Source: Cytophagales bacterium (lineage in GTDB: Bacteria > Bacteroidota > Bacteroidia > Cytophagales > Bernardetiaceae). Taken from it: a DNA stretch of 64,000 bases. A model generated the notes under the pieces. It worked only from the letters and a program-made list of their open reading frames with translations. It did not search any database and was not told the origin of the DNA. The stretch is from assembly GCA_004293815.1 (NCBI GenBank), contig RDZD01000008.1, forward strand, positions 62,001-126,000, written 5' to 3'. Each line of letters opens with the position of its first letter. Position 1 is the stretch's first letter. Shown one piece after another: positions 35,995 through 44,880 of this stretch. The position numbers and the translations under genes are program-made.

Positions 35995-37326
35995 TTAAAA
36001 CGAGAGGCTAAGCGAAGGCCAAATTTTGATAAAAGCTTTGATACTGAATACCATAACCAAAAATGCCACAAACAGAAGGGCTACTTTTTGTGGGACGCGC
36101 CCCGCCAGTTTGGCGGCCAGTGGAGCAGCCAAAGCACCGCCCAGAATAAGCCCCAAAATAATGTGCCAGTGGCTGATACCCAAAGCTGAGAAAAACACCA
36201 TAGAAGCTGAAAACGTTACAAAAAACTCTGATAAACTCACAGTACCTACCACGTAGCTAGACTTACGTCCTTTACTTAATAGGGTGCTGCTGACAATTGG
36301 TCCCCAGCCACCACCACCAAAAGCATCTAAAAAACCACCACAAAACCCCAAAATGGCTATTTTTTTTACTTTTTTCTTTACAATTTCTTTTCGGAGAGCA
36401 ATAGCTGCCAAGCGCAAACCTATCAGCATGGTGTAAAAAGCCAAAATACCGTAAGCTAGATTCTCAAATTGATTACCCAAATAAACTAGAAGCAAAGCTC
36501 CTGATACAGCTCCCACCACCCCTGAACTGGCTAACCAATAGAGCATCTTTTTATTCACGTTCCCAAAGCGGTAGTGTGAATAGCCGCTTATGGCACTCGA
36601 GAACATTTCCGCTGTGTGTATGCTACCGCTAATGGCGGGCAGTTTGATGCCCAAGAGCATCATGCTCGTACTGCACGTGACCCCATAGCCTAAACCTATC
36701 GCACCATCTACCAACTGCGCAAAAAAACCTACCAAAAGCATTCCCCAGAACTCACTTGGCACACTTTCAAAGGTATCAAACAGCATATCCGCCCTAATGA
36801 GATGCGAAAGCCCATAACCCACAAAAAAAGTGAGAAACAAATAACCCACAAAAAAAGTGAGAAACAAAAGGGATAGTTGAAAAGCCAGGCGGCCATATCG
36901 TAGTTTTTCGGTGCTTTGTCTGCGGATGTGTCTGCCTGCCTTTACTACTGGCAGATTAGGAGTTCTTGACGATGATTGCTGACTCAGGAAAAAGTGAGCA
37001 TTTTCTATCTCGCCCACAGGTAAGTTTAAAGATTTAGCTAGGTTTTTAATCTGTTCTATTTCAGTTATTTGATTATTCAGAAGCAAAAAATCTATGCCTG
37101 CCAAGTCTTCTTGAGCTAATACTTTTTTGAGCAGCGTTATTCTGGGCTGCTCTGCCGCCAACTTCTCTAAATCTTTACAAAAAGATGGTGCTAGCACATC
37201 AAAACGCAGATCCTCGTGCAAATCAAGCAAGGTTTGGGCTTGTTCCAAAGCTTCTTTTTCACCACTCAAAACGAGTATTCGGGTAGTTTTTGGATCAAAA
37301 AAAAGAGGTAGAAGTTTTTGGGACAT
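35995..37326 (-). CDS. Fusion of siroheme-synthase-like N-domain with TauE/SafE anion permease
   Basis: A 443-residue protein starting at the ATG at 37326 (a TTG lies at 37347). Residues 1-130 resemble the N-domain of CysG/precorrin-2 dehydrogenase (ILVLSG loop, VLAP, DFLLLNN), but the glycine-rich NAD motif is degenerate, so enzyme activity is doubtful. From about residue 145 it is a TauE/SafE (TSUP) permease with about eight helices, carrying GYGVTCSTS, SGSIHTAE and FGGGGWGP. The gene closes the cysHDN operon, so it may import sulfate or export sulfite. A 9-residue exact duplication sits in the first helix. Confidence 0.8.
   Translation of the reverse strand: MSQKLLPLFFDPKTTRILVLSGEKEALEQAQTLLDLHEDLRFDVLAPSFCKDLEKLAAEQPRITLLKKVLAQEDLAGIDFLLLNNQITEIEQIKNLAKSLNLPVGEIENAHFFLSQQSSSRTPNLPVVKAGRHIRRQSTEKLRYGRLAFQLSLLFLTFFVGYLFLTFFVGYGLSHLIRADMLFDTFESVPSEFWGMLLVGFFAQLVDGAIGLGYGVTCSTSMMLLGIKLPAISGSIHTAEMFSSAISGYSHYRFGNVNKKMLYWLASSGVVGAVSGALLLVYLGNQFENLAYGILAFYTMLIGLRLAAIALRKEIVKKKVKKIAILGFCGGFLDAFGGGGWGPIVSSTLLSKGRKSSYVVGTVSLSEFFVTFSASMVFFSALGISHWHIILGLILGGALAAPLAAKLAGRVPQKVALLFVAFLVMVFSIKAFIKIWPSLSLSF
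36814..36867. repeat. Exact 27-bp tandem duplication in the permease gene
   Basis: Two perfect 27-base copies abut (36814-36840 and 36841-36867), each holding a run of seven A. They encode LFLTFFVGY twice in frame within the first membrane helix of the fusion protein. Confidence 0.95.
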
Positions 37327-37343
37327 TGCGCTTAGATTTGAGG

Positions 37344-38120
37344 TCAAGCAGTTTTTTTCTTTCGCAAACCTATGTTGTGTATGACCGTTAAGCGCGGCGT
37401 GTGGCGGTTGTAGAAGTTGTTGACCGTAGTCCGTTGAATGAATTGATTCATATAGGCCACTTCAAACCAGAGGTTGTGAGCAGCGCGCAAACCCACACCT
37501 GCATATAAGCGGTTTTGGTCAAATACATTTACTACAATACGCTTTCCTGCATTTAGCATTACCTCGTTGCTTAAGCAAAGGTATAGAAGTGGCTGCCGCG
37601 ATGGCTTATGTTGAAGCAGGGTCTGCTTAAACTCCAGCATGTAACGAAATCGGAAGTTTCGGAATCTAAATGACTCCTCAAGGGTATTGTTTGCTATATT
37701 TCTAAAGAAGCGGCCTTCAAATCTATAACGGCTTTTGATAGTCAATCTACGAAGCTCTTGGCGCGACTCTGCCTCCAGATAGGGTCGTATCTCTGGCACG
37801 CTTATCACATTGTGTTCGTAAGCACTATTGGCGTGCTGCCTAAAAAAGCCCATACAAGCCGAAGCATTCCATCCATGCGGAAGCATGCGTCGCAGTTGAG
37901 TATGTACGAGTAGCTGATGTTGTTTCATGTTGGGCAAAAAATGCCTTTCACTAGCATTTATAAACAATTGATACTGCTTACTCAGAGACCAAGTGAGGCT
38001 GTAAGAATACCAAGCTAGATGCTGATTCTCTGTGTTTTTGCTTTGTCCTGTTGCCACCTGAGAAGAACAGAACAAAATGATAAGCCAGAGCAGTCTTTTT
38101 AATATTTTCATGTCAGACAT
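37344..38120 (-). CDS. DUF2490 family exported protein
   Basis: A 258-residue protein with a signal peptide (hydrophobic residues 6-22, probable cut after VATG). The rest is alternating beta-strand pattern with RHFLPNMKQHQLLVH and FNRHTPRLTVIHN, as in DUF2490 proteins, which are predicted beta-barrels of the outer membrane in Bacteroidota. The ATG follows the cysN stop directly. It sits inside the sulfate operon between cysN and the permease fusion, so an outer-membrane role in sulfur acquisition is inferred from position only. Confidence 0.75.
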   Translation of the reverse strand: MSDMKILKRLLWLIILFCSSQVATGQSKNTENQHLAWYSYSLTWSLSKQYQLFINASERHFLPNMKQHQLLVHTQLRRMLPHGWNASACMGFFRQHANSAYEHNVISVPEIRPYLEAESRQELRRLTIKSRYRFEGRFFRNIANNTLEESFRFRNFRFRYMLEFKQTLLQHKPSRQPLLYLCLSNEVMLNAGKRIVVNVFDQNRLYAGVGLRAAHNLWFEVAYMNQFIQRTTVNNFYNRHTPRLTVIHNIGLRKKKTA

Positions 38121-39359
38121 TTATAGAAACATACAAGCCCCCACGGTGTTGAAGTTGGTGTCATCTATCAAAATAGCACAGCCATTCGACGCAACGTCTG
38201 CAAACGAGTCGTAGGCAAGAGGCTGACTGAAACGTAGAGAGACTTGTCCAATGTCGTTCATTTTGAGGCTGTCAGCTGTCTCAAAATGCCACTCTTTAAT
38301 GCTCCATGTACGCTGTAAGGCTTGTACCTTGACCCTGACGGTTTTGAAGCGGTGTTGTAGCAAATAGGTTTTACCAAGTTGCAAGGGTGCAGTGTCTAGC
38401 CAGCATAACCAGCTTTGCGCGTCTTGCCTGTTCTGTATACTTTGGCTATCTGCTTTAATAATAGCATCGCCTCTGCTGATATCTAAGTTATCTGTTAAGT
38501 GAAGCACCACATTTTGCCCCGTTAGAGCACTTTGAACGTTTTTTTGATGCCTTTCTATGCGTTTGATGTGGCTTTCTAGACCGCTGGGTAATACGCGAAC
38601 AGCCTGCCCCACATGATAAGATCCGCTCAGAACCATGCCTGCATAGCCTCTGTAGTCATGGTACGCGTCGTCTTTGGGTCTGATAACCCACTGAACCTGA
38701 AAGCGTGCCTCTTTTTCAGAGGCTTCTGTTGCAACACTTATCTGCTCTAGATAAGGCAATAAGGCCATACCCTCGTACCAATCTATTTGGCCGCTGTTGT
38801 TCACCACATTGTGCCCTAGCAATGCGCTGAGCGGAATATATGCAACTGTTTTGTAGTTTAGTTCGGTTTTTTTGGTTTCAAAATCAGATACAATCTGTTC
38901 ATAAACAGCTTGTTCGTTGTTTACCAAATCCATTTTATTGATGGCCACCACAGCATGTTTAATGCCCATGAGCGAGCCTATGCTAGCGTGCCTTTTGGTC
39001 TGCTCTGTAATGCCTTTACGGGCATCAATGAGCAAAACAATCAAATCTGCGCCCGAGGCTCCCGTAATCATATTGCGGGTGTACTGTTCGTGGCCAGGTG
39101 CATCGGCTATGATAAACTTTCTTTTGTTAGTGGCAAAATATTTATAGGCTACGTCAATCGTAATGCCTTGCTCGCGTTCTGCCCGCAGGCCATCTGTGAT
39201 AAGAGAAAGGTCTATTTCACCAGTTTGCAGCTTAGACTGTTGTTTGATAACACCTAGCTGGTCTGTATGAATGCTTTGTGAGTCGTAAAGCATGCGGCCT
39301 ATGAGCGTACTTTTGCCATCATCTACATTTCCAGCCGTGATAAATTTGAGTGTGTGCAT
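38121..39359 (-). CDS. cysN: Sulfate adenylyltransferase large subunit (GTPase)
   Basis: A 412-residue elongation-factor-like GTPase. The P-loop is GNVDDGKS at residues 10-17, and DAPGHEQYTRNM and NKMDLV complete the nucleotide site. CysN with CysD forms ATP sulfurylase, which converts sulfate and ATP to adenylyl sulfate; GTP hydrolysis drives the reaction. No C-terminal APS kinase (CysC) is fused, so APS rather than PAPS is the likely product used next. It follows cysD by 25 bases. Confidence 0.95.
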   Translation of the reverse strand: MHTLKFITAGNVDDGKSTLIGRMLYDSQSIHTDQLGVIKQQSKLQTGEIDLSLITDGLRAEREQGITIDVAYKYFATNKRKFIIADAPGHEQYTRNMITGASGADLIVLLIDARKGITEQTKRHASIGSLMGIKHAVVAINKMDLVNNEQAVYEQIVSDFETKKTELNYKTVAYIPLSALLGHNVVNNSGQIDWYEGMALLPYLEQISVATEASEKEARFQVQWVIRPKDDAYHDYRGYAGMVLSGSYHVGQAVRVLPSGLESHIKRIERHQKNVQSALTGQNVVLHLTDNLDISRGDAIIKADSQSIQNRQDAQSWLCWLDTAPLQLGKTYLLQHRFKTVRVKVQALQRTWSIKEWHFETADSLKMNDIGQVSLRFSQPLAYDSFADVASNGCAILIDDTNFNTVGACMFL

Positions 39360-39384
39360 TGCGCTTTGACGGTTTTTGAATAGT

Positions 39385-40287
39385 TTAGAAATAGCCTTGT
39401 TTTTTGCGGTCTTCCATAGCGGCCTCAGATACCTGATCGTCTAGGCGGGTTTGGCCGCGTTCGCTGATGTTAGTTTGCACAATTTCCGCTATAACTTCGT
39501 CTAACGTTGTGGACTTGGAGGGGACTGCGGCTGTGCAGGTCATGTCGCCTACCGTACGGTAGCGCACCCACTCATGGACAACTGTGTCGGTTGGCTGGGG
39601 CGTGATAAACGGCGATGTGGCTACTAATTTGCCCTGATAAACAATACACTGGCGTTGGTGGGCAAAATAAAGGCTAGGCAACGCGATGTTGTGCAGGCGG
39701 ATATAGTTCCATACATCAAGTTCTGTCCAGTTGCTGATAGGAAACACCCTCACATTATGGTGCTTCTGAATTTTTCCATTTAAAATATTCCATAACTCAG
39801 GGCGTTGCAGCTTGGGTTCCCACTGACCAAAGTCGTCTCTGACCGAAAAGATGCGTTCTTTAGCGCGAGCTTTTTCCTCATCGCGGCGCGCTCCACCAAT
39901 ACACGCATCAAACTCATTGGCCGCAATGGCATCTAACAGAGCATAGGTTTGCAGTGCATTTCGCGAAGGAAAGCGTCCTTGTGTTTCTTTTAAATGGTGT
40001 CTTTTGATACTGTCTTCCACACTCTCAACGATAAGTCGCTCGCCTAAATCTGCCACCAACTGGTCGCGAAAGGCTATGGCTTCGGGAAAATTGTGACCAG
40101 TATCGATATGCAGTAAAGGAAAAGGCAATTTACCAGGTCTAAAGGCGCGCAAAGCCAAATGAACTAGCAGGATAGAGTCCTTACCGCCCGAAAACAAGAG
40201 AGCTGGTTTCTCAAACTGTGCGGCAGTTTCTCTCAGGATATAAATGGCTTCATCTTCAAGATGCGTTAGATAGCTATGGTCTTGCAT
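39385..40287 (-). CDS. cysD: Sulfate adenylyltransferase small subunit
   Basis: A 300-residue PP-loop-type ATP-binding protein. SGGKDS is at residues 33-38, followed by LHIDTGHNFPE and GGARRDEEKARAKER, all hallmarks of CysD. With CysN it activates sulfate. The spacing to cysH is 32 bases and to cysN 25 bases, so the three genes form one operon in the order cysH-cysD-cysN on the minus strand. Confidence 0.96.
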   Translation of the reverse strand: MQDHSYLTHLEDEAIYILRETAAQFEKPALLFSGGKDSILLVHLALRAFRPGKLPFPLLHIDTGHNFPEAIAFRDQLVADLGERLIVESVEDSIKRHHLKETQGRFPSRNALQTYALLDAIAANEFDACIGGARRDEEKARAKERIFSVRDDFGQWEPKLQRPELWNILNGKIQKHHNVRVFPISNWTELDVWNYIRLHNIALPSLYFAHQRQCIVYQGKLVATSPFITPQPTDTVVHEWVRYRTVGDMTCTAAVPSKSTTLDEVIAEIVQTNISERGQTRLDDQVSEAAMEDRKKQGYF

Positions 40288-40319
40288 GCAAAACTTCGAT
40301 TGAAGGTTTTTTTAGATTT

Positions 40320-41054
40320 TTAAGAACGGTGTAACCCGCATTCTTTTTGGGAGTTATCTTCCCACCACCAACGTCCTGACCTGAAGTCCTCGCCCTCGCG
40401 CACAGCACGCGTACATGGGGCGCAACCAATACTTGGAAAGCTGCTATCATGCAGTGTATTATAGCTGACATTGTTTAGGTGGACATAATCCCATACCTGC
40501 TGGGCTGTCCAGCTCAGTAAAGGCTGGCATTTAATGACTTGAAAAGAGCTATCCCATTCCACTTTGTTCACTGTTTGTCGGTTAGAGGACTGCTCGGCTC
40601 TCAAACCACTTATCCAGATGTGGGCATTGGCTAGAGCACGCTTAAGAGGTTCTACTTTGCGTATGTGGCAGCAGGCTTTTCGCAACGGCACAGACTCATA
40701 AAAGGCATTGATACCATATTCTGTTACATAACTTTCTACCTGCTCTTGGCTTGGGTAGTAAGCTTGAATATCTATGCCATAACGCTTGACGGTGCGTGCC
40801 CAGAGGTTGTAAGTTTCGGGAAACAAACGGCCTGTATCTAGGGTAAAAAGCCTGATTTGTTGCGCGTTGGCGGCTTTTATAGCGTCTGTGAGTATTTGGT
40901 CTTCCACACCAAAGCTAGTAGAGAAACAAATATTAAGCTTCTGATCAATAGCTAGTTGGTTTAAAGCTTCCATATCAGCTTGAAGATCTGAATTACTGAG
41001 AAGCAGCTCTAGGCTATGTATAAGTTCTTGGTTTTCTGGTGTTGGAGCCGACAT
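40320..41054 (-). CDS. cysH: APS reductase, assimilatory [4Fe-4S] type
   Basis: A 244-residue reductase. Four cysteines in the APS-reductase arrangement, CC at 128-129 and CAPC at 211-214, should bind a [4Fe-4S] cluster, and the catalytic Cys239 is in ECGLH. This pattern indicates reduction of adenylyl sulfate (APS) rather than PAPS, consistent with no CysC in the operon. Sulfite is the product. It is the first gene of the operon; a lone -7 box TAGTTTTG (41102-41095) lies about 40 bases upstream. Confidence 0.93.
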   Translation of the reverse strand: MSAPTPENQELIHSLELLLSNSDLQADMEALNQLAIDQKLNICFSTSFGVEDQILTDAIKAANAQQIRLFTLDTGRLFPETYNLWARTVKRYGIDIQAYYPSQEQVESYVTEYGINAFYESVPLRKACCHIRKVEPLKRALANAHIWISGLRAEQSSNRQTVNKVEWDSSFQVIKCQPLLSWTAQQVWDYVHLNNVSYNTLHDSSFPSIGCAPCTRAVREGEDFRSGRWWWEDNSQKECGLHRS

Positions 41055-41233
41055 GTGATGTGCTAAAGATAATTTGAGCGACTACTAGAGATTACAAAAC
41101 TAAGTAAATTTTGATAGCCCTACAGTAAACTCCGCTTACCTCTCAAGGATTTTCAGACACAGTCTTTAATGACTCATCCATACAAAGGACTGGCGAGGTT
41201 CTCAGCATCACTAGGGCTTGTATAGGTTTGGCT

Positions 41234-42007
41234 CTAGCCTCTTTTTTTAGAGTGTCCGCCAAAGCTTTTCTTTTTGTGCCTTGGTGGGATAGAGCTGTTA
41301 TGGCTGCTTTGTGAATGGCCGCCTCCCTTTTTGAAAGAGCGGTTTTGATGAGTTTTGTGGTGGTTTGGGTTGAGACTTCTTTGGGTGTTGTTAAATTGAT
41401 CATTAGACACAGGCTGACCTAAGGTGCTAAACATATTATATTGCTTCACCGTGTCAATGTCGAGTTCTATTTGATTGTTTGAGATATCAATGATATGTTC
41501 TATAACTGTTTCATCGTCTATGCCTTCACGCCCCCACGATACGTAGAAGGTCTTCATCAAACGACCGATGTAAGACAGAACACTAAGCTGCTCCATGCGG
41601 TCGGTAAGCGAGCAGGCATGCACTACAAGGGTTTCTAGGTTGCGTCCATAATGCTTGTACTTAAGCATTTTTTTGTTAGGCTCTAGTCTTTGTGGTTTTC
41701 TGTCTTGAATTCTTTCTTGTTGAATTTCAAAAGGGCAATCCACATCTAAATTCATGTCTGTAAGCACAAAAAGATGATCCCAGAGTCTCTGATTGTTTTC
41801 TGTGGTTTCTTTAATGCTAGGGTGAAGCAACTTGACAAGCGAAAGCAAACTGTTAGCGGCTTGTGTGCGCTTGGGTCGTTCGGGAATGGTAACAATATGC
41901 GTAGCCATCTTTTGCATAATCCTGCCATATTCTTTAAGCAAAATATGCTCACGCCCAGTGTTATACTCAAAAGGGAGAGGAAGAGTGATTTCCTTTTGTT
42001 TTTTCAT
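41234..42007 (-). CDS. DUF4290 family protein
   Basis: A 257-residue cytosolic protein. The N-terminal ~180 residues (FEYNTGREHILLKEYGR, then MATHIVTIPERPKRT, then LWDHLFVL) match the DUF4290 family of Bacteroidota. The last ~60 residues are a low-complexity tail rich in His, Ser, Gly and Lys (HKKKSFGGHSKKRG), which could bind nucleic acid. The function is unknown. It lies alone, with gaps of 150-260 bases on both sides. Confidence 0.82.
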   Translation of the reverse strand: MKKQKEITLPLPFEYNTGREHILLKEYGRIMQKMATHIVTIPERPKRTQAANSLLSLVKLLHPSIKETTENNQRLWDHLFVLTDMNLDVDCPFEIQQERIQDRKPQRLEPNKKMLKYKHYGRNLETLVVHACSLTDRMEQLSVLSYIGRLMKTFYVSWGREGIDDETVIEHIIDISNNQIELDIDTVKQYNMFSTLGQPVSNDQFNNTQRSLNPNHHKTHQNRSFKKGGGHSQSSHNSSIPPRHKKKSFGGHSKKRG

Positions 42008-42265
42008 GTTTTTTTGATTACTAGGGAGGCCGTTAAGGCTTTAAGCTGTTAGCTGTATCTATTCTATTTAGGTTCTTAAATGCTCAATGAAAAGGACTTA
42101 TAGGCAAATTTTGAGCAATTTAGAACGTATATTTTTTGAGTGAGATATAAAGACATTAGCCTCGAACTAAATATCATTTTAGTTTCACAAAATTAGTTTT
42201 TTTTTTTGAATGTACCAAATTCTTGCCAAAATTACTCTTATCTTTTTTAGAAGTAATCATCTTAA

Positions 42266-43081
42266 TTACTTCAGTGCCCAAAATATAGCCGCAGCTCCTA
42301 AAACAATGCAGTAAACGGCAAATCCATAGAGTTGCCCGTTTTGGACGATTCTGACCATGCCGCTGCAAGCCAAAAGCCCAACTAGAAAAGCTACTAAAGC
42401 CCCAATAGTCATATCTTGCCAAGACATAGCACTAGACAAGGCTGCTGAGCCGTTTTGAGACCAATACTTATACACTTTGATAGGCACACCACCCAGAATT
42501 GGCGGCAAGACAATCAGAAAAGAAAAGGCTGTGGCCTCGCGCTTGCCCACACCTAAGGCTAAGGCTGTGGCTATAGTGCAGCCAGAACGCGACAGACCAG
42601 GAAAGATTGCAATAGTTTGGGCACAGCCTATCAAAAATGCTTGCCAATAGTTCACCTCTTTATACTCAGTACTCACGGGTTTTAAGCGTTCCGCTACAAT
42701 CAAAAAAGCTGCCGTAAGCCAAAGCATAAACCCTGTTAAAAGAATTTTACCGCCAAAAAGAGCTTCCACATAGTCGTCAAATAAAAAACCAAGGATGCCT
42801 ATGGGTATAACTGCAATCACGATTTTTATACCGTATCTCCACTCGCTATTCCATTTAAAAGCTATAAGACCTTTGAGCAATTTCCAAATATTACCTCTAA
42901 AAACAATAATGGTACTAAGAGCTGTTGCAAAGTGCAAAACCATATTCAAAAGAAAGTTGTCTTCCGTACTCATACCAAATACCACACGCCCAAGCTCTAA
43001 GTGTCCATCGCTGCTCACTGGCAAAAACTCAGTGAGTCCTTGTATGAGACCCAAAACAATCGCGTCAATGGTATCGCTCAT
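42266..43081 (-). CDS. uppP: Undecaprenyl-diphosphate phosphatase
   Basis: A 271-residue polytopic membrane enzyme of the BacA/UppP family. Catalytic residues are visible in GLTEFLPVSSDGHLE (Glu18, His27) and in PGLSRSGCTIATAL. It removes a phosphate from undecaprenyl diphosphate so that the lipid carrier can be reused for peptidoglycan and O-antigen. It follows hslV by 55 bases on the same strand. Confidence 0.94.
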   Translation of the reverse strand: MSDTIDAIVLGLIQGLTEFLPVSSDGHLELGRVVFGMSTEDNFLLNMVLHFATALSTIIVFRGNIWKLLKGLIAFKWNSEWRYGIKIVIAVIPIGILGFLFDDYVEALFGGKILLTGFMLWLTAAFLIVAERLKPVSTEYKEVNYWQAFLIGCAQTIAIFPGLSRSGCTIATALALGVGKREATAFSFLIVLPPILGGVPIKVYKYWSQNGSAALSSAMSWQDMTIGALVAFLVGLLACSGMVRIVQNGQLYGFAVYCIVLGAAAIFWALK

Positions 43082-43136
43082 CTTAAAAAGTAGTTAACTC
43101 TGTTAAAAATGTATTAAAAATGGTGCTAGTTTAGAT

Positions 43137-43682
43137 TTAGGGCTGAGGCGACTCTATAACAAAATTATGATTAGTGTAAATACAAAGGTCTGCGGCAATA
43201 GTAAGCCCTTCACGCACCATTTCAGCGGCAGAGAGGTGTGGCGCATGTTTTTTGAGAGCCAAAGCAGCTGATTGCGCATACAAACTTCCTGAACCTATTG
43301 CCAAAACGTCTGTGTCTGGCTCAATCACATCACCCGTACCAGAAATCAACAGCATTTCGGTTGCGCTCACAGCAATGATCATGGCCTCCAAACGCCTCAA
43401 ATAACGATCTGTGCGCCAGTCTTTGGCAAGTTCTATAGCGGCTCTTTTGAGATTGTTGTTGTATGTACTAAGTTTTTCTTCAAATTTTTCTACCAAGGTA
43501 AAGGCATCGGCTGTGGAGCCTGCAAAACCTGCTACAATCTTGCCATTGGCCAACTTGCGTATTTTTTTGACATTCCCTTTGGCTACAACTGACTGACCCA
43601 TAGTAGCTTGGCCATCTGCCCCTATAAAAATTTGACCGTTATGTGAAACGGCCAACACTGTGGTAGCTTTTATTTCTAACAT
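43137..43682 (-). CDS. hslV: ATP-dependent protease peptidase subunit HslV
   Basis: A 181-residue proteasome-beta-like peptidase. The catalytic threonine is expected at T7 or T8 (KATTVLAV) after removal of a short propeptide. The IFIGADGQATMG segment and GNVKKIRKL carry the active-site Asp and Lys. It works with the HslU unfoldase, whose gene is not in the window. A near-consensus promoter lies about 70 bases upstream. Confidence 0.94.
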   Translation of the reverse strand: MLEIKATTVLAVSHNGQIFIGADGQATMGQSVVAKGNVKKIRKLANGKIVAGFAGSTADAFTLVEKFEEKLSTYNNNLKRAAIELAKDWRTDRYLRRLEAMIIAVSATEMLLISGTGDVIEPDTDVLAIGSGSLYAQSAALALKKHAPHLSAAEMVREGLTIAADLCIYTNHNFVIESPQP

Positions 43683-43753
43683 GCGCTGTGTTTAGAATTT
43701 AGGATAAAAAAACGGTACAAAAGAGTACCATTAACCCATTTTGTTTGTGAGCG

Positions 43754-43785
43754 CAAAGATAAGTAGGCGTGTGGCCTTTTCCAAA
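43754..43785 (-). promoter_or_regulatory. Near-consensus promoter for hslV
   Basis: On the minus strand: TTTG (43785-43782), a 20-base spacer, then TATCTTTG (43761-43754). Transcription would begin near 43747, giving a leader of about 65 bases. Confidence 0.55.
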
Positions 43786-43813
43786 AAAGCGGAGATATGT
43801 TTTTACAACGAAC

Positions 43814-44455
43814 TTAAGGTGCCAGACGGGCAATTTGCCAATCTTGTTGAGCAATATCTTCGCGCTCGAAGATAACGCGGTCGTGTAGCCTACTTGGGCG
43901 GCCCTGCCAAAATTCTATATAGTTGGGTACAACCCTAATCCCGCCCCAGTGTGAGGGACGTACTGAAGAACCTGCTTTTACAGATTGCTCAAAGAGTTCT
44001 TCTAGTTGTTCTCTGTTCTTGATTTTTTCGCTTTGTGGCGAAGCTTGTGCACTCATTCGGCTCAAAACTGGCCGTGATGTAAAATAAGCATCAGATTCAG
44101 CTGCTGTAATGCGCTCGGTAATGCCCTCAATGCGAACCTGACGCTCTAGCTCAGCCCAATAAAAATTTAAACAAGCGTAAGGATTATTGACTAAAGACCT
44201 GCCTTTGCGGCTGTTGTAGTTGGTAAAAAAGACAAAACCTTTAAGATCAACAGATTTCAGAAGAATAATCCGACAAGATGGATGGTTGTTATCTACAGTT
44301 GCCAAGGTGGCGGCAGTAGGTTCTGGCAACTGCGCCTCTAAAGCCTCAGCAAGCCACTTTTGGAACTGTTCAAAAGGATTTTTGAGTATACTAGACTCGT
44401 CAAGTGTGCCGTTGGCATACTCTCTGCGCAAGGAGGAGATATCTACTTTTAACAT
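43814..44455 (-). CDS. pdxH: Pyridoxamine 5'-phosphate oxidase
   Basis: A 213-residue FMN enzyme that oxidises pyridoxamine or pyridoxine 5'-phosphate to pyridoxal 5'-phosphate. Typical segments are the N-terminal LRREYANGTLDES, then RIILLKSVDLKGFVFFTNYNSRKG for the FMN site, SPQSEKI, and the C-terminal WGGIRVVPNYIEFWQGRPSRLHDR. The length and ending are normal. It is probably monocistronic. Confidence 0.95.
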   Translation of the reverse strand: MLKVDISSLRREYANGTLDESSILKNPFEQFQKWLAEALEAQLPEPTAATLATVDNNHPSCRIILLKSVDLKGFVFFTNYNSRKGRSLVNNPYACLNFYWAELERQVRIEGITERITAAESDAYFTSRPVLSRMSAQASPQSEKIKNREQLEELFEQSVKAGSSVRPSHWGGIRVVPNYIEFWQGRPSRLHDRVIFEREDIAQQDWQIARLAP

Positions 44456-44540
44456 TTGTACAAATTCTCTGCTGTGGATTGATAGTGCTTAATTTCTGCT
44501 TGTTTCAATACAAGCAAAATCTGTACTAAATATTTAGCAT

Positions 44541-44575
44541 AAAAACAAAAAAGCCACTCCTTTGTTCAGAATGGC
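44541..44575 (-). terminator. Terminator of the sigma-factor unit
   Basis: On the minus strand a 7-bp stem (44575-44569 with 44559-44553, one G-T pair) is followed by a T-rich run (44552-44541). It lies about 55 bases past the small gene's stop. Confidence 0.6.
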
Positions 44576-44628
44576 CTTGATTTAACTATAGTAAGATAGG
44601 ATCACTGGAAAATATTTTTTTATAAAAC

Positions 44629-44880
44629 TTAAGCAAGGACTGGCTTTGGTAGCTTTGAATAGTCTAGAATCTTTTTTGTAACACTGTCTGAAGGCTCTAG
44701 CAAAGACTTATCCAACTGTTTTTTTACATAAACTAAGTCGTAAAACTCCTCTCTCATGGCCTCATCATGTTGTATGGCCGTTTCAGTGTCTTCAAGAGAA
44801 GCTGCACTGCTGCTTTTATACACTAGGTTCAGCAAGTTTTCAAGCTGAGAGTTGGCTAAGGGTTTCTTTGCTTTCTGCAT
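44629..44880 (-). CDS. Small protein overlapping the ECF sigma gene
   Basis: An 83-residue acidic, helical protein with no signal peptide or membrane helix. It starts inside the last 41 bases of the sigma-factor gene in another frame, so translation is probably coupled. Its position suggests a regulator or anti-sigma partner, but no zinc-binding anti-sigma motif (HxxxCxxC) and no transmembrane segment are present. I do not recognise the family. Confidence 0.6.
   Translation of the reverse strand: MQKAKKPLANSQLENLLNLVYKSSSAASLEDTETAIQHDEAMREEFYDLVYVKKQLDKSLLEPSDSVTKKILDYSKLPKPVLA

Noticed and set aside
41143-41403. 86-codon minus-strand frame overlapping the DUF4290 tail
   Set aside because: It is a shadow of the low-complexity His/Ser/Lys tail of the DUF4290 gene.
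42165-42184. 7-bp inverted repeat near 42.17 kb
   Set aside because: It is short and AT-rich and lies 80 bases past the uppP stop without a T-run, so it is not counted as a terminator.
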